A stretch of 64,000 nucleotides of DNA from Blastomonas sp. AAP53 (GCF_000331245.1 NZ_ANFZ01000007.1:38544-102543), one strand, 5' to 3'. Shown: positions 44,350 through 54,336, counted from the first letter of the stretch. The notes: generated by a model not told the origin, from the letters alone. Numbers and translations: made by a program.

Positions 44350-46866
44350 TCAGTAGATGCCGCCCTGCTGCTGCAGGAATTCGCTGTCGCTGCGCGCACG
44401 GGTGGCAGGGCCTGCGCGCTTCTGCACGGCCTTGGCTGCGGCCATTTCTTCCTCGCGGATGGTACGGCGCGGCTCTGTTTCAGGCTTGAACGCTTCCCAG
44501 ATGACCGCGGCCTTGGCCTCGTCGCCCGGCCAGGCGCCGTACACGCGGCGGCCAGAGCGCCGGTCGATCCGCACCATCCTGGTCCCGGCAGGCGCACGGA
44601 ATTCCGTCACCGGCATCGATGGCAGGACTTCTCTGGCAAACTGCTTGAACACCGGGGCGGCAAGCCTGCCACCCTGGGCATAGCCGCCCATGCTGCGCGG
44701 CTGATCAAAGCCCAGGTAGATTCCCGCCACCATATCCGGCGTTCCGCCCACGAACCAAACATTCGTGGGGCCGCTCGAGGTTCCGGTCTTGCCGAACATC
44801 GGGCGATTGAGGTCGGCCAGATTGGTCGCGGTGCCGCGCGTGATGACGCCTTCGAGCATGTGCACCACCTGGTAGGAGGTGATCGGATCGATGATCTGGC
44901 GACCACGCGGGGTGAAGCGCGGCATCGGCTTGCCATTCCATTTGGCCATGTTGCAACCTTCGCAGGTGCGCGGGTCGGAACGGAAAATCACCTTGCCGCG
45001 CCGGTCCTGGACATAGTCGATCATCGTCGGCTTCAGCTCGCGGCCATGGTTGACCAGCATCGAATAGGCATTGGTGATCTTCATCACTGTGGTGTCGCCC
45101 GCGCCGAGCGCGATCGAAAGGTAGGGCTTGTAGTCGCCGATGCCGACAGCCTTGATCGTCTTGACCACATTGACCATGCCGGCGTCATTGGCCGCGCGCA
45201 CCGTCATCAGGTTGCGCGACTGCTCCAGGCCCCAGCGCATCGTCTGCGCCCCTGCCCCTGCCGAGCCGCCGAAGTTGCGGAAGCACTTGTTGCCCAGGCT
45301 TGCTGACTGATAAACGCAGAACGTGCCATCGACGATCTGGGTGGCAGGCGTCATGCCGTTGTCGAGCGCGGTTGCATAGACGAACGGCTTGATCGTCGAT
45401 CCCGGCTGGCGGTCGGCTTGCGTCGCCCGGTTGAACGGACTGATCTGCGAATCGAACCCGCCCTGCATCGCATAGACCCGGCCAGAGCGCGGGTTCTGCA
45501 CCACCATGCCGCCGGAAATCTCGGGCACGTTGCGCAGCGCGTAATTGTCACCCGCCATTGGTGCGACGGCAATGATATCGCCCGGCTTCATCGAATCGAA
45601 CGCGGTGCCGCCCACGCGCTTGCGCGGCATGGTGGCGGTCGAGCGCGGCAGGACGCCCGTGTCGCCATTGGCAAAGCCGATTTCGGCGGCACTCGGCGAC
45701 TTGCCGATCACCACCGCCACGCGCCAGTTCTCGTAATTGATATCGATATAGGTCGATGCCAGCCGCGAGGCCCATTGGTCGTCGATCTCTATGGTGTTGA
45801 GCGGACCGCTCCAGCCGCTGCCGCGATCATAGCGCAGCAGCGCATCGCGCAGTGCTTCAGTTGTCGCGCGCTGCATCGTGGGGTTGAGCGAAGTGCGCAC
45901 CCACAGGCCACCGGCATAGACGCTGTTCTTGCCGTCCTCGGCCTTCTCGCCGAACTTCTCGACCAGCTGGCGGCGCACTTCCTCGACGAAATAGCCGCCG
46001 ACCTTGTCGAAATTGTCGCCGGTGCGGGCGATTGTTCCCAGCGGTTCTGCCTGTGCGGCGGCCATTTGTGCCTGCGTGATCCAGCCGTTGGACTGCATCG
46101 CACCCAGCGCCCAGTTGCGCCGTTCCAGCGCGCGTTCCATGTGCACTTCGGGGCGATAGTTGGACGGCGCCTTGGGCAGGATCGCCAGATAGGCCGCCTC
46201 GTGCAGCTTGAGCTCGGCGACGTCCTTGCCGAAATAGGCGCGCGCCGCCGCCTGTACGCCATAGGCGTTGCGGCCGAGGTAGATCTCGTTGAGGTACAGC
46301 TCGAGGATTTCCTGCTTGGTCAGCACATCCTCGATGCGATAGGCGAGAATGGCCTCCTTGACCTTGCGGGTGATCGAATATTCATCGCCCAGCAGCAGGT
46401 TCTTGGCAACCTGCTGGGTGATCGTCGAGCCGCCGCGCGCGCGCCGTCCCGAGCCGAGCTTGGTCACATAGTCGAACACCGCAGAGGCAAGCCCAGGATA
46501 ATCCAGTCCGCTGTGCGAGAAGAAGTTCTTGTCTTCAGCCGACAGGAACGCCCGGATCAGCGGGAGGGGATAATCCTTGTACTGCAACTGCACGCGCCGT
46601 TCGCGTGCATAGCTGTTGATGATCTCGCCATCGACACCGCGCACCATGGTGGGCAGGTCGGGCTCGTAATCCACCAGGGTATCGGCAGAGGGGAGATCGC
46701 GGGCAAAAACGAGCCAGATCAGCAATATGCCGAGCAGTGCCAGACCCAGAAGATAGGTGGCCCAGCGCACCCAGCGCTTCTCCCACGCATCGCGAAAGGA
46801 CGCCATTGCGCCATCGCCGCCCCGTCGCACGCTATAAGCCGTGTTGCCGCTTTCACCCTCGCTCAT
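44350..46866 (-). CDS. mrcA: Penicillin-binding protein 1A
   Basis: An 838-residue bifunctional class A PBP. One membrane helix (YLLGLALLGILLIWLVFA) is followed by the GT51 glycosyltransferase domain with the catalytic Glu in FLSAEDKNFFSHSGLDY and RGGSTITQQVAKNLLL. An OB-like insert leads to the transpeptidase domain with SxxK in RQPGSTIKPFVYA, SxN in LEQSRNLMTV and KTG in FGKTGTSSG. It polymerises and cross-links peptidoglycan. It is next to the amidase gene on the same strand. Confidence 0.97.
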   Translation of the reverse strand: MSEGESGNTAYSVRRGGDGAMASFRDAWEKRWVRWATYLLGLALLGILLIWLVFARDLPSADTLVDYEPDLPTMVRGVDGEIINSYARERRVQLQYKDYPLPLIRAFLSAEDKNFFSHSGLDYPGLASAVFDYVTKLGSGRRARGGSTITQQVAKNLLLGDEYSITRKVKEAILAYRIEDVLTKQEILELYLNEIYLGRNAYGVQAAARAYFGKDVAELKLHEAAYLAILPKAPSNYRPEVHMERALERRNWALGAMQSNGWITQAQMAAAQAEPLGTIARTGDNFDKVGGYFVEEVRRQLVEKFGEKAEDGKNSVYAGGLWVRTSLNPTMQRATTEALRDALLRYDRGSGWSGPLNTIEIDDQWASRLASTYIDINYENWRVAVVIGKSPSAAEIGFANGDTGVLPRSTATMPRKRVGGTAFDSMKPGDIIAVAPMAGDNYALRNVPEISGGMVVQNPRSGRVYAMQGGFDSQISPFNRATQADRQPGSTIKPFVYATALDNGMTPATQIVDGTFCVYQSASLGNKCFRNFGGSAGAGAQTMRWGLEQSRNLMTVRAANDAGMVNVVKTIKAVGIGDYKPYLSIALGAGDTTVMKITNAYSMLVNHGRELKPTMIDYVQDRRGKVIFRSDPRTCEGCNMAKWNGKPMPRFTPRGRQIIDPITSYQVVHMLEGVITRGTATNLADLNRPMFGKTGTSSGPTNVWFVGGTPDMVAGIYLGFDQPRSMGGYAQGGRLAAPVFKQFAREVLPSMPVTEFRAPAGTRMVRIDRRSGRRVYGAWPGDEAKAAVIWEAFKPETEPRRTIREEEMAAAKAVQKRAGPATRARSDSEFLQQQGGIY

Positions 46867-46925
46867 GCCGGGGCGGTTAGCACATCATTCCTGAATATGG
46901 CCAGAGCGGATTGGTGCCTGGCAGA

Positions 46926-48188
46926 TCAGCGCGACGCCAGTTTACGTGCGAAAAACACCGTGACCGCCTGGCTGACCGATTCCGCAATCCTGCGGCGATA
47001 AGCGGCGGTATTAAGCAGCGCGACGTCGTCGACATTGCTGACATAGCCGGTTTCCAGCAACACCGACGGCACATCGGGCGCCTTCAGCACCATCAGCGAG
47101 GCGAAGCGGTGCGAGTCTGTGCGGAAGTTCATCTTGTCGTCGCCTTCGCGCCGCAGAAGCCGGGCGAAATCTGCCGACAGATTCATCGTTTCGCGCTGGG
47201 TAAGGTCGATCAGGATCGAGGACACGTCGGATGGCGCATCGGACAGGTTGACCCCGTTCAGGATATCCGCCTTGTTTTCGCGCGCGGCAAGCCGTGCCGC
47301 TTCGCGGTCGGACGCGACCTCGGACAGCGTATAGATGGTTGCGCCGCGCGCAGTCTGCGAGGCAGCGGCATCGGCGTGAACCGAGATGAAAAGATCGGCT
47401 CCCAATCGCCGCGCGATGCCATAACGCTCCTGCAGCACCAGGAATGTATCGCTATCGCGCGTCAGCGCCACGCGGAAGCGGCCGGTCTTGAGCAACTGAT
47501 CGCGGATCGCCCGGGAGATCTGCAGGGTGACCTTGCTTTCGTGCGTGCCATCGTGCGGACTGACCGCTCCGGGATCATGCCCGCCATGCCCGGCATCGAT
47601 GACCACCAGCGGACGCGAACTGTCGTCCGGCCCCTCGATCCGTGGCAGTCGCGGCCCCTTGCTGGGCTTTGGCAGTGGTATGCGGACACTGTAGCGACGC
47701 GGCGGCGGCTCTGCCCGGAAGGATGCCGGCGGCACGAAAGACTGGCGGGACGCATTGAGCACGCCGTGCAGTTCGGACGATCCCAGTTCGGTCACCGACA
47801 ATGTCAGACTGCGGCCATCATCGGAAAATGTGCCGGCGCTGATCACAGCCGGGCGGTCGAGGTCCAGCACGACGCGTGCGGTATCGGTATCGAACTGCGC
47901 CATGCGCACTGTGCGGAACAGGCCACTTTGATAGAGTGCGTTGGAACGGGCAGTCGCCCCCTTGATATCGATGGCGATGCGGTCCGGTCCACTCAGCACG
48001 AAGCTGCTGGCGCTCTCGATCGGATCGTTGAAGTGCAGCACAATCTGATTGGCATGCACCTCCACATTCGAGACCTCGCCGGCCTGCACCGGCACGGAGC
48101 ACGCCAGGGACGCGCAGATGGAAGACAGCCAGACCATGTCTGTCTTATGCCTCCGGCGTGATTGTCCGGTCCAGTGCAATTTCGTCAT
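46926..48188 (-). CDS. amiC: N-acetylmuramoyl-L-alanine amidase (AmiC-type)
   Basis: A 420-residue exported amidase. After a signal segment (MVWLSSICASLACSVPVQA) comes an AMIN domain (VEVHANQIVLHFNDPIES ... DRIAIDIKG), then a linker and Amidase_3 catalytic domain. The zinc ligands are in VVIDAGHGGHDPGA (His), THESKVTL (Glu) and ADLFISVHADAA (His); the second Glu is in SVLLETGYVSN. It hydrolyses the amide between MurNAc and the peptide during division. It lies 59 bp upstream of PBP1a and is divergent from rne. The start may be 48188 or 48137. Confidence 0.95.
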   Translation of the reverse strand: MTKLHWTGQSRRRHKTDMVWLSSICASLACSVPVQAGEVSNVEVHANQIVLHFNDPIESASSFVLSGPDRIAIDIKGATARSNALYQSGLFRTVRMAQFDTDTARVVLDLDRPAVISAGTFSDDGRSLTLSVTELGSSELHGVLNASRQSFVPPASFRAEPPPRRYSVRIPLPKPSKGPRLPRIEGPDDSSRPLVVIDAGHGGHDPGAVSPHDGTHESKVTLQISRAIRDQLLKTGRFRVALTRDSDTFLVLQERYGIARRLGADLFISVHADAAASQTARGATIYTLSEVASDREAARLAARENKADILNGVNLSDAPSDVSSILIDLTQRETMNLSADFARLLRREGDDKMNFRTDSHRFASLMVLKAPDVPSVLLETGYVSNVDDVALLNTAAYRRRIAESVSQAVTVFFARKLASR

Positions 48189-48726
48189 CGCTGGAATCGT
48201 GCCTCTTCTCTTGATAAAGGCACGATTAGGGTTAAGCCGAAAAAACCGTGTGAAACGATCTGGTTACCAGAAATTTTACCACGAGGGGCTTTAGGAATGC
48301 CGACGCCTGCCGTCTTATGGAGGTTGAGGCATCTTCATTGCCGGCCTCTGCGACGAAATGAGCTTTTTGTTGCTGTATGATGCAAGCGATGCTAGCAAAG
48401 CTTTGCGGCTCATTGGCTTAACCGGCCATTCCCCGCATTCAATGACGGCGCGACGGCTTTCTATGCCGCCGATACCGTATCACCAGGTTGACGCTTTATG
48501 GGTTTGAATACCGCCTTTTCCGCCACCCCGCTTTCGGGCGGTTGGCTGCGGAAAAGCGACGCGGCCAGTGCGCTTGACGCCCTGCGAACCTGTACAGCAG
48601 ACACAATCCCTATCGTACACACACGTATGCGCAACGCCCCCATCTTCGGGGGCGGCAGCGCCTTAGCAAACAGAAGCGCAGCGACCCGGCCGGTTCCGCC
48701 CGGTGCGCGCGCACGGAGAATATTGA
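48189..48726. promoter_or_regulatory. Long rne leader and divergent promoter region
   Basis: This 538 bp gap lies between the divergent amiC and rne genes. It holds a perfect 12 bp palindrome GCAAAGCTTTGC (48395-48406) and a stem-loop with CTTTTCCGC (48515-48523) pairing with GCGGAAAAG (48548-48556) around an inner CCCG/CGGG hairpin. In other bacteria the rne 5' untranslated region is long and folded and mediates feedback cleavage by RNase E, so a similar role is plausible. An open frame from 48498 runs into rne but has no supporting features. Confidence 0.6.
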
Positions 48727-51645
48727 ATGACAACGCGCATGTTGATCGATGCGCGCCACCAGGAAGAAACCCGGGTGGCGGTGCTCAAAGGAAATCGGAT
48801 TGAGGAATTCGACTTTGAATCTGCAGAACACAAGCAGATCAAGGGCAATATCTATCTCGCCAAGGTTACCAGGGTAGAACCCTCGCTGCAGGCGGCTTTT
48901 GTCGATTACGGCGGCAACCGCCACGGCTTCCTCGCCTTTTCCGAAATCCATCCCGACTATTACCAGATCCCGCGCGAGGACAAGATCGCGCTGCTGGCTG
49001 AAGAAGCCCGTCACGCCAAGGAAGAGGCCGACGCGCTGGCCGCCGAGGAAGAGGCTGACGATGCGGCAGGACGCGGCGGCGATGAAGGCAGCTATGACGA
49101 CGGCCTGTCCGACGATGGCCTGATCGAAGCCGATGACGAGCCGATCGCTGCCGAAACGCTGTCCAACGACGGCGACAGCGAAGCCGATTCCGACAGCGAT
49201 GGTGACAGCGAAGAGTCCGACGAGGCACGCGAATCCAGCGGCGAGAGCAACGGCAATGGCCGCAACTCGGGCCGTCGCAAGCGTCGTGACGGCCGTGGCG
49301 GCAAGGCCAAGGCCAGCGACGAGGCGCGCACCAACCGCATGGCGCTGCGTCGTCGCTACAAGATCCAGGATGTCATCCAGCGCCGCCAGGTGATGCTGGT
49401 CCAGGTCGTCAAGGAAGAACGCGGCAACAAGGGTGCTGCGCTCACCACCTATCTGTCGCTCGCGGGCCGCTATTGCGTCCTCATGCCCAACAGCGCGCAT
49501 GGCGGCGGCATCAGCCGCAAGATCAGCAACGCGTCCGATCGCAAGCGGCTGAAGACGATCATCGCCGAGATGAAGCTGCCCGCTACCATGGGCTGCATCG
49601 TGCGCACCGCAGGCCTTTCGCGCACCAAGCCCGAGATCAAGCGCGACTTCGACTATCTCGCACGGCTCTGGGACGAGATCCGCGAAAAGACGCTGAAGGC
49701 TTCTGCGCCCGAGATCATCCATTCGGACAGCGACCTCATCAAGCGCGCGATCCGCGATATCTACAACCGCGATATCGAGGAAGTGCTGGTCGAGGGCGAA
49801 GCGGGCTACCGCGCCGCCAAGGACTTCATGAAGCTGCTGATGCCCAGCCACGCACGCCGGGTGAAGAGCTATTCGGACCCCGTGCCGCTGTTCCAGCGCT
49901 ATGGCACCGAAGACCAGCTGTCGGCGATGTACGAGCCGGTCGTTCAGTTGAAGTCGGGTGGCTATCTGGTCATCAACCCGACCGAAGCCCTGGTGTCGAT
50001 CGACATCAACTCCGGGCGTTCCACCAAGGAACACGGGATCGAGCAGACCGCGCTCAGCACCAATCTTGAGGCCGCGCGCGAAATCGCCCGCCAGTTGCGC
50101 CTGCGCGACATGGCTGGCCTTGTCGTCATCGACTTCATCGACATGGAATATGGCAACAACGTCCGCAAGGTCGAAAAGGCCATGCGCGATGCGTTGAAGA
50201 GCGACCGTGCGCGCATTCAGGTGGGCCGCATTTCGGGCTTTGGCCTCATGGAAATGAGCCGCCAGCGTCTGCGCACCGGCGTGCTGGAAGCATCGACCCG
50301 CACCTGCCCGCACTGCGACGGCACCGGACTTGTCCGCACCGCATCGTCGGCAGGTCTGTCGGCGCTGCGTCTGCTGGAAGAGGAATCAGCGCGCGGCCAT
50401 GGCAGCATCATCACGCTGCGCACCAGCCAGGAAGCATCGATCTACGTCCTCAACAACAAGCGCCGCGACATCGCCGAGATCGAGGAACGCTTTGGTGTCC
50501 GCATCGAAATTCTGCCCAATGGGGAGAATGAAGGTGCCAAGATGGAAGTGACCGCCAGCGGTCCGCGTCCGGAAAAGACCGTCACCTTCCAGCCGATCAT
50601 CGACGATGACGAAGACGATATCGAAGAGGAAATCGACGAGGTCGAGGAAGAGGAAGAAGTCACCGAAAAGCGCGGCAACCGCGGCAATCGCGGTGAACGC
50701 CGCGATCGGGGAGATCGGGGTGAAGGTAGCGAGCGCGCCGAACGACCTGCCGAAGCGCGCAGTGGCGAGGAAGGCGAAGGCGGACGTGCCAAGCGTCGCC
50801 GCCGCCGCCGGGGCAAGCGTCCTCGCCGTGACGGTGAAGGTGTGCAGAGCGAGAACGAGGGCAACTTCGAGGCCGATGGCATCGCGCAGGACGAAAACGG
50901 CGCCGTGACCGACGAGGCGGAAGCCATCACCGAGGCAGGCGAAGCGCCCGCGTCGGCTGAACAGGCTGAGGATGGCGCGGACACCAAGCCCCGCCGCGCG
51001 CGTCGTGGCCGCAGAGGCGGACGCGGCCGCAAGACCGGCGAAGGCAGCGATGCAGAGGCGAGCGAGGCGGTTGGTGAAACCGGCGAAGCGAACGCCGATG
51101 CAGCCAGCACCGACGCGGTCAACGAAGCGGAGGCCCCTGCCCCCGTCGAAATGACCGAGGATGCAGCGCCCACAGCGGACGCCGAGCCCGAAGTCGTCGC
51201 CGAAAAGCCCAAGCCGAAGCGCAAATCGCGCGCCAAGAAGCCTGTTGCCGATGCTGAACCTGCAGCAGAAGCAGCGGCCGAAGCGCCGGGTGCAGACGCA
51301 TCGGCAGACGCCGTGGCCGAAGCCCCCGCCGCAGAGGCTGATGCAGAAGCCCCCGATGCAGAAGCCAAGGCGAAGCCCAAGCCCAAGCGCGCACCGCGCA
51401 AGAAGGCCGCGCCCAAGGTGGATGCCGATGCCGCCGATCAGGTGGTGGCAACTGCCGCCAGGGCTCCCAAGGCTGTCAAAGCTGCAGACCCCGCTCCGGC
51501 GGTGGAAGCAGCCCCAGTGGCTGACGAAGGCCAGGCGGCTGACACCGATGCTTCGGAACCTGCCCCCAAGCCTGCCAAGGCTGCTGAAGCAGAGGACACC
51601 GGTCCTGCGCGTCGTGGCTGGTGGCAGCGCACCTTCGGCAACTAA
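48727..51645 (+). CDS. rne: Ribonuclease E
   Basis: A 972-residue endoribonuclease and probable degradosome scaffold. The N-terminal S1 domain (IKGNIYLAKVTRVEPSLQAAFVDYG) is split by a ~120-residue acidic then basic insert (about residues 85-205), typical of alphaproteobacterial members. The catalytic DNase I-like region has the Mg-binding LVVIDFIDMEYGNNVRKVE and GYLVINPTEALVSIDINSG. The Zn-link is TRTCPHCDGTGL. The C-terminal ~330 residues are disordered, alternating acidic and Arg-rich blocks (KRRRRRRGKRPRR) that bind RNA and partners. It is followed by a strong terminator. Confidence 0.97.
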   Translation: MTTRMLIDARHQEETRVAVLKGNRIEEFDFESAEHKQIKGNIYLAKVTRVEPSLQAAFVDYGGNRHGFLAFSEIHPDYYQIPREDKIALLAEEARHAKEEADALAAEEEADDAAGRGGDEGSYDDGLSDDGLIEADDEPIAAETLSNDGDSEADSDSDGDSEESDEARESSGESNGNGRNSGRRKRRDGRGGKAKASDEARTNRMALRRRYKIQDVIQRRQVMLVQVVKEERGNKGAALTTYLSLAGRYCVLMPNSAHGGGISRKISNASDRKRLKTIIAEMKLPATMGCIVRTAGLSRTKPEIKRDFDYLARLWDEIREKTLKASAPEIIHSDSDLIKRAIRDIYNRDIEEVLVEGEAGYRAAKDFMKLLMPSHARRVKSYSDPVPLFQRYGTEDQLSAMYEPVVQLKSGGYLVINPTEALVSIDINSGRSTKEHGIEQTALSTNLEAAREIARQLRLRDMAGLVVIDFIDMEYGNNVRKVEKAMRDALKSDRARIQVGRISGFGLMEMSRQRLRTGVLEASTRTCPHCDGTGLVRTASSAGLSALRLLEEESARGHGSIITLRTSQEASIYVLNNKRRDIAEIEERFGVRIEILPNGENEGAKMEVTASGPRPEKTVTFQPIIDDDEDDIEEEIDEVEEEEEVTEKRGNRGNRGERRDRGDRGEGSERAERPAEARSGEEGEGGRAKRRRRRRGKRPRRDGEGVQSENEGNFEADGIAQDENGAVTDEAEAITEAGEAPASAEQAEDGADTKPRRARRGRRGGRGRKTGEGSDAEASEAVGETGEANADAASTDAVNEAEAPAPVEMTEDAAPTADAEPEVVAEKPKPKRKSRAKKPVADAEPAAEAAAEAPGADASADAVAEAPAAEADAEAPDAEAKAKPKPKRAPRKKAAPKVDADAADQVVATAARAPKAVKAADPAPAVEAAPVADEGQAADTDASEPAPKPAKAAEAEDTGPARRGWWQRTFGN

Positions 51646-51673
51646 GGGCCTCGGCCCGCTTGCTGTTCAACTC

Positions 51674-51712
51674 AAAAGGGGTGCCTCGCCGACATGGCGG
51701 GGCACCCCTTTT
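51674..51712 (+). terminator. Rho-independent terminator of rne
   Basis: AAAAGGGGTGCC and GGCACCCCTTTT form a perfect stem around TCGCCGACATGGCGG, ending in TTTT. It starts about 28 bp after the rne stop. The A-rich left arm means it could work on both strands. Confidence 0.92.
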
Positions 51713-51825
51713 GCGTCAGGCACAGCAGGCCAGCGGGCGAGCGCGCACGCTGCAAGGCCAGCGCATCACCGATCGCAGGCAGACCCCAGTTGCAGCAGGT
51801 TTTTAACCCCCATCGTCTTATGCAA

Positions 51826-51854
51826 TTGAGCCTGCGCACCAAAGTGTCTATCTA
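51826..51854 (+). promoter_or_regulatory. Predicted sigma70-type promoter of sdhB
   Basis: TTGAGC (51826-51831) and TATCTA (51849-51854) are separated by 17 bp. Transcription would begin near 51861, about 27 bp before the sdhB ATG. It lies after the rne terminator, so sdhB has its own promoter. This is a match by eye, with one or two mismatches per box. Confidence 0.55.
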
Positions 51855-51887
51855 GGCACCGGACGCACTGATTGACGAGGAATTTCC

Positions 51888-52670
51888 ATGGCTACCTTTA
51901 CGCTTCCGGCGAACAGCAAGATCACTGGCAAGGGCCAGGCGTTCAGCAACAAAACCGGTGGCCGGACCAAGAAATTCAAGGTTTACCGCTACGATCCGGA
52001 CAGCGGCGAAAACCCGCGCTACGACACGTTCGACATTGATCTGGACGATTGCGGCCCGATGGTGCTCGACGCGCTGATCAAGATGAAGTCCGAGCAGGAT
52101 TCGACTCTGACCTTCCGCCGCTCGTGCCGCGAGGGCATCTGCGGATCTTGCTCGATGAACATCAACGGCCGCAACGGCCTAGCCTGCACCACCGCGATCG
52201 AGGATTGCAAGGGCGAGGTGCGCATCACGCCGCTGCCGCACATGGATGTGATCAAGGACCTGGTGCCCGATTTCAGCCATTTCTATGCGCAATACGCTTC
52301 GATCCGCCCGTGGCTGCAGACCGTGACGCCGGTGCCCTCGGGCAAGGAGCGGCTGCAGTCGCCCGCCGACCGCGCCAAGCTTGACGGACTGTACGAGTGC
52401 ATCCTGTGCGCCTGCTGCTCGACGAGCTGCCCGAGCTACTGGTGGAACTCGGACAAGTTCCTGGGCCCTGCCATCCTGCTGCAGGCCTATCGCTGGCTGG
52501 CGGACAGCCGCGACGAGATGACTGGTGAGCGGCTGGACGAGCTGGAAGATCCTTTCCGCCTCTATCGCTGCCACACCATCATGAACTGCGCCAATGTGTG
52601 CCCCAAGGGGCTGAACCCCGCGCGGGCGATTGCCGAGATCAAGAAAATGCAGGTCGAACGGCACGTCTGA
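51888..52670 (+). CDS. sdhB: Succinate dehydrogenase iron-sulfur subunit
   Basis: A 260-residue protein with GAGGAA before ATG 51888. The plant-type [2Fe-2S] cysteines are C80, C85, C88 and C100 ([21 protein letters not shown]). The bacterial-ferredoxin part has [17 protein letters not shown] and [17 protein letters not shown] for the [4Fe-4S] and [3Fe-4S] clusters. It transfers electrons from the SdhA flavin to quinone. The sdhA, sdhC and sdhD genes are not upstream, where rne sits, so the complex must be encoded in more than one place. Confidence 0.97.
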   Translation: MATFTLPANSKITGKGQAFSNKTGGRTKKFKVYRYDPDSGENPRYDTFDIDLDDCGPMVLDALIKMKSEQDSTLTFRRSCREGICGSCSMNINGRNGLACTTAIEDCKGEVRITPLPHMDVIKDLVPDFSHFYAQYASIRPWLQTVTPVPSGKERLQSPADRAKLDGLYECILCACCSTSCPSYWWNSDKFLGPAILLQAYRWLADSRDEMTGERLDELEDPFRLYRCHTIMNCANVCPKGLNPARAIAEIKKMQVERHV

Positions 52671-52714
52671 TCAGGCCCCGCCCTGATCTGACCCGTTCGA
52701 CAGCCTTTTGCCCG

Positions 52715-53200
52715 GTGGACGCGCAAGCACCCGTATTGCCCGATGATTTTGCCTTTGGCCCGGACCCTGAGCGTCCGGGCTGGATGCGCTGGGCGCTGCG
52801 CGAGGATAATCGCTACAACAGCACCCTGGGCCCGATGTGGGTGATGCAGCGCGACGATGGTACCGTCGTCGTTCGCACCGAGCCTGGTCATCTGCAGGGC
52901 AATCTAGCCAATAACGTGCATGGCGGCGCGATATTGACCCAGGTCGATATCGCCTTGTTCGTCTGCGCGCGGCTCAACGGTTCGCTGCGCCATGGGCCAG
53001 GCGTGACGCTGGAGCTGGGCAGCCATTTCGTTGGTGCCGGCAAGGTGGGCGTACCGATGGATGCAGAGGTGGAGATCATCCGCGAAACCGGGCGATTGCT
53101 GTTTCTGCGCGGGCTGGTCAAGCAGCAGGGCGAAACCGTGTGCGCGTTCACCGGCACGATCCGCAAGACACCCGCGCCCAAAAGCCAGCTGGCCGGATGA
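52715..53200 (+). CDS. PaaI-type hotdog-fold thioesterase
   Basis: A 161-residue protein with a probable GTG start at 52715, 44 bp after sdhB. The hotdog signature NNVHGGAILTQVDIALFVCARLNG carries the conserved HGG and the active-site Asp. GVTLELGSHFVGAGKVG and LLFLRGLVKQQGETVCAFTG complete the fold. It would hydrolyse an acyl-CoA, of unknown chain type. Its stop overlaps the zapE start (ATGA). Confidence 0.85.
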   Translation: MDAQAPVLPDDFAFGPDPERPGWMRWALREDNRYNSTLGPMWVMQRDDGTVVVRTEPGHLQGNLANNVHGGAILTQVDIALFVCARLNGSLRHGPGVTLELGSHFVGAGKVGVPMDAEVEIIRETGRLLFLRGLVKQQGETVCAFTGTIRKTPAPKSQLAG

Positions 53201-54336
53201 CCGGCACCCTCGCCCGCTATGAAGCGCTGGTGAGCGCCGGAGAACTGCGCCCGGACGCCGATCAGCGTGCCGCCGCTGTCCGCCTGCAGGCGATGCAGGA
53301 TGCGCTGGAGGCCGTGCCGCCCCGCGGAAGCCTGCTCTGGCGGCTGATGGCGATGCAGCCCCAGCCAAAGCCGGTACGCGGCCTCTACATGTTCGGCGGT
53401 GTCGGGCGCGGCAAATCGATGCTGATGGACCTGTTCTACGAATCGGTCGGCATCAGCCGCAAGGTCCGGGTCCATTTCCACGAGTTCATGCAGGATATTC
53501 ACGCCCGGCTGCGGGTCGAGCGCGACAAGATGCAGGGCGACCCGATCCCGCCTGTCGCGCGCCAGTTCAGCGACAATTACCGGCTGATCGCGTTCGATGA
53601 GATGGTGGTGAACAACAGCGCCGATGCGATGATCATGTCGCGGCTGTTCACCGCGATCATCGAGGCCGGAGTCACTATCGTGACAACCTCGAACCGCCCG
53701 CCCGATGACCTGTACAAGGACGGCCTCAACCGCGAACATTTTCTGCCGTTCATCGAACTGATCAAGCAGCGGCTGGACGTCCAGTCCTTGAACGGCCCGA
53801 CCGACTACCGGCTGGAACGCCTTTCCGGCACCGATACCTGGCATGTGCCCAATGGCCCCGCCGCCACCGCCGCCCTGCGCGAGGCGTTCTTCCGGCTGAC
53901 CGATTATTCGCCAGATGATGCCGCGCATGTGCCATCGGCGGATGTCCCCGTGAGCGGGGGACGGTCTGTTCATGCCCCCAAGTCGCTCAAGGGCGTGGCG
54001 GTCTTCTCGTTCAAGAAGCTGTGCACCGAAGCACGCGGCGCACCCGATTATCTCGCCATCGCACGGCGCTATCACACCGTGTTCCTGGTTGGCATTCCGC
54101 AGCTTGGCCCGGAAAACCGCAACGAGGCCGCACGTTTCGTGACGCTAATCGACGCGCTGTACGAAATGAAGGTCAAGCTGATCGCGTCTGCCGACGCCGA
54201 ACCGATGGACCTCTATTCGAGCGGCGATGGCAGGTTCGAATTCGACCGGACGATCTCGCGCCTGATGGAAATGCAGTCGGACAGCTATCTGGCACTGGGC
54301 CATGGCGCGCGCAACGCTGGCGAGGACCAGAGCTGA
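53197..54336 (+). CDS. zapE: ZapE (AFG1-like) ATPase
   Basis: A 379-residue AFG1 family ATPase starting at ATG 53197, in the overlap with the thioesterase stop. Walker A is MFGGVGRGKSMLMD; the Walker B-like segment is LIAFDEMVVNN; sensor residues lie in VTIVTTSNRPPDDLYKDGL and the C-terminal FDRTISRLMEM is typical. In Escherichia coli ZapE acts on the Z-ring; the mitochondrial homologue handles respiratory-chain proteins. Being in an operon with sdhB fits that second role, as an inference. Confidence 0.94.
   Translation: MTGTLARYEALVSAGELRPDADQRAAAVRLQAMQDALEAVPPRGSLLWRLMAMQPQPKPVRGLYMFGGVGRGKSMLMDLFYESVGISRKVRVHFHEFMQDIHARLRVERDKMQGDPIPPVARQFSDNYRLIAFDEMVVNNSADAMIMSRLFTAIIEAGVTIVTTSNRPPDDLYKDGLNREHFLPFIELIKQRLDVQSLNGPTDYRLERLSGTDTWHVPNGPAATAALREAFFRLTDYSPDDAAHVPSADVPVSGGRSVHAPKSLKGVAVFSFKKLCTEARGAPDYLAIARRYHTVFLVGIPQLGPENRNEAARFVTLIDALYEMKVKLIASADAEPMDLYSSGDGRFEFDRTISRLMEMQSDSYLALGHGARNAGEDQS

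Noticed and set aside
45418..47001. 527-codon plus-strand frame opposite PBP1a
   Set aside because: High-GC antisense shadow of mrcA with no motif of its own.
48498..48803. 101-codon open frame overlapping the start of rne
   Set aside because: It covers the structured leader and enters rne out of frame; composition and context do not support a protein.
48610..50313. 567-codon minus-strand frame opposite rne
   Set aside because: Antisense shadow of RNase E; low-complexity translation.
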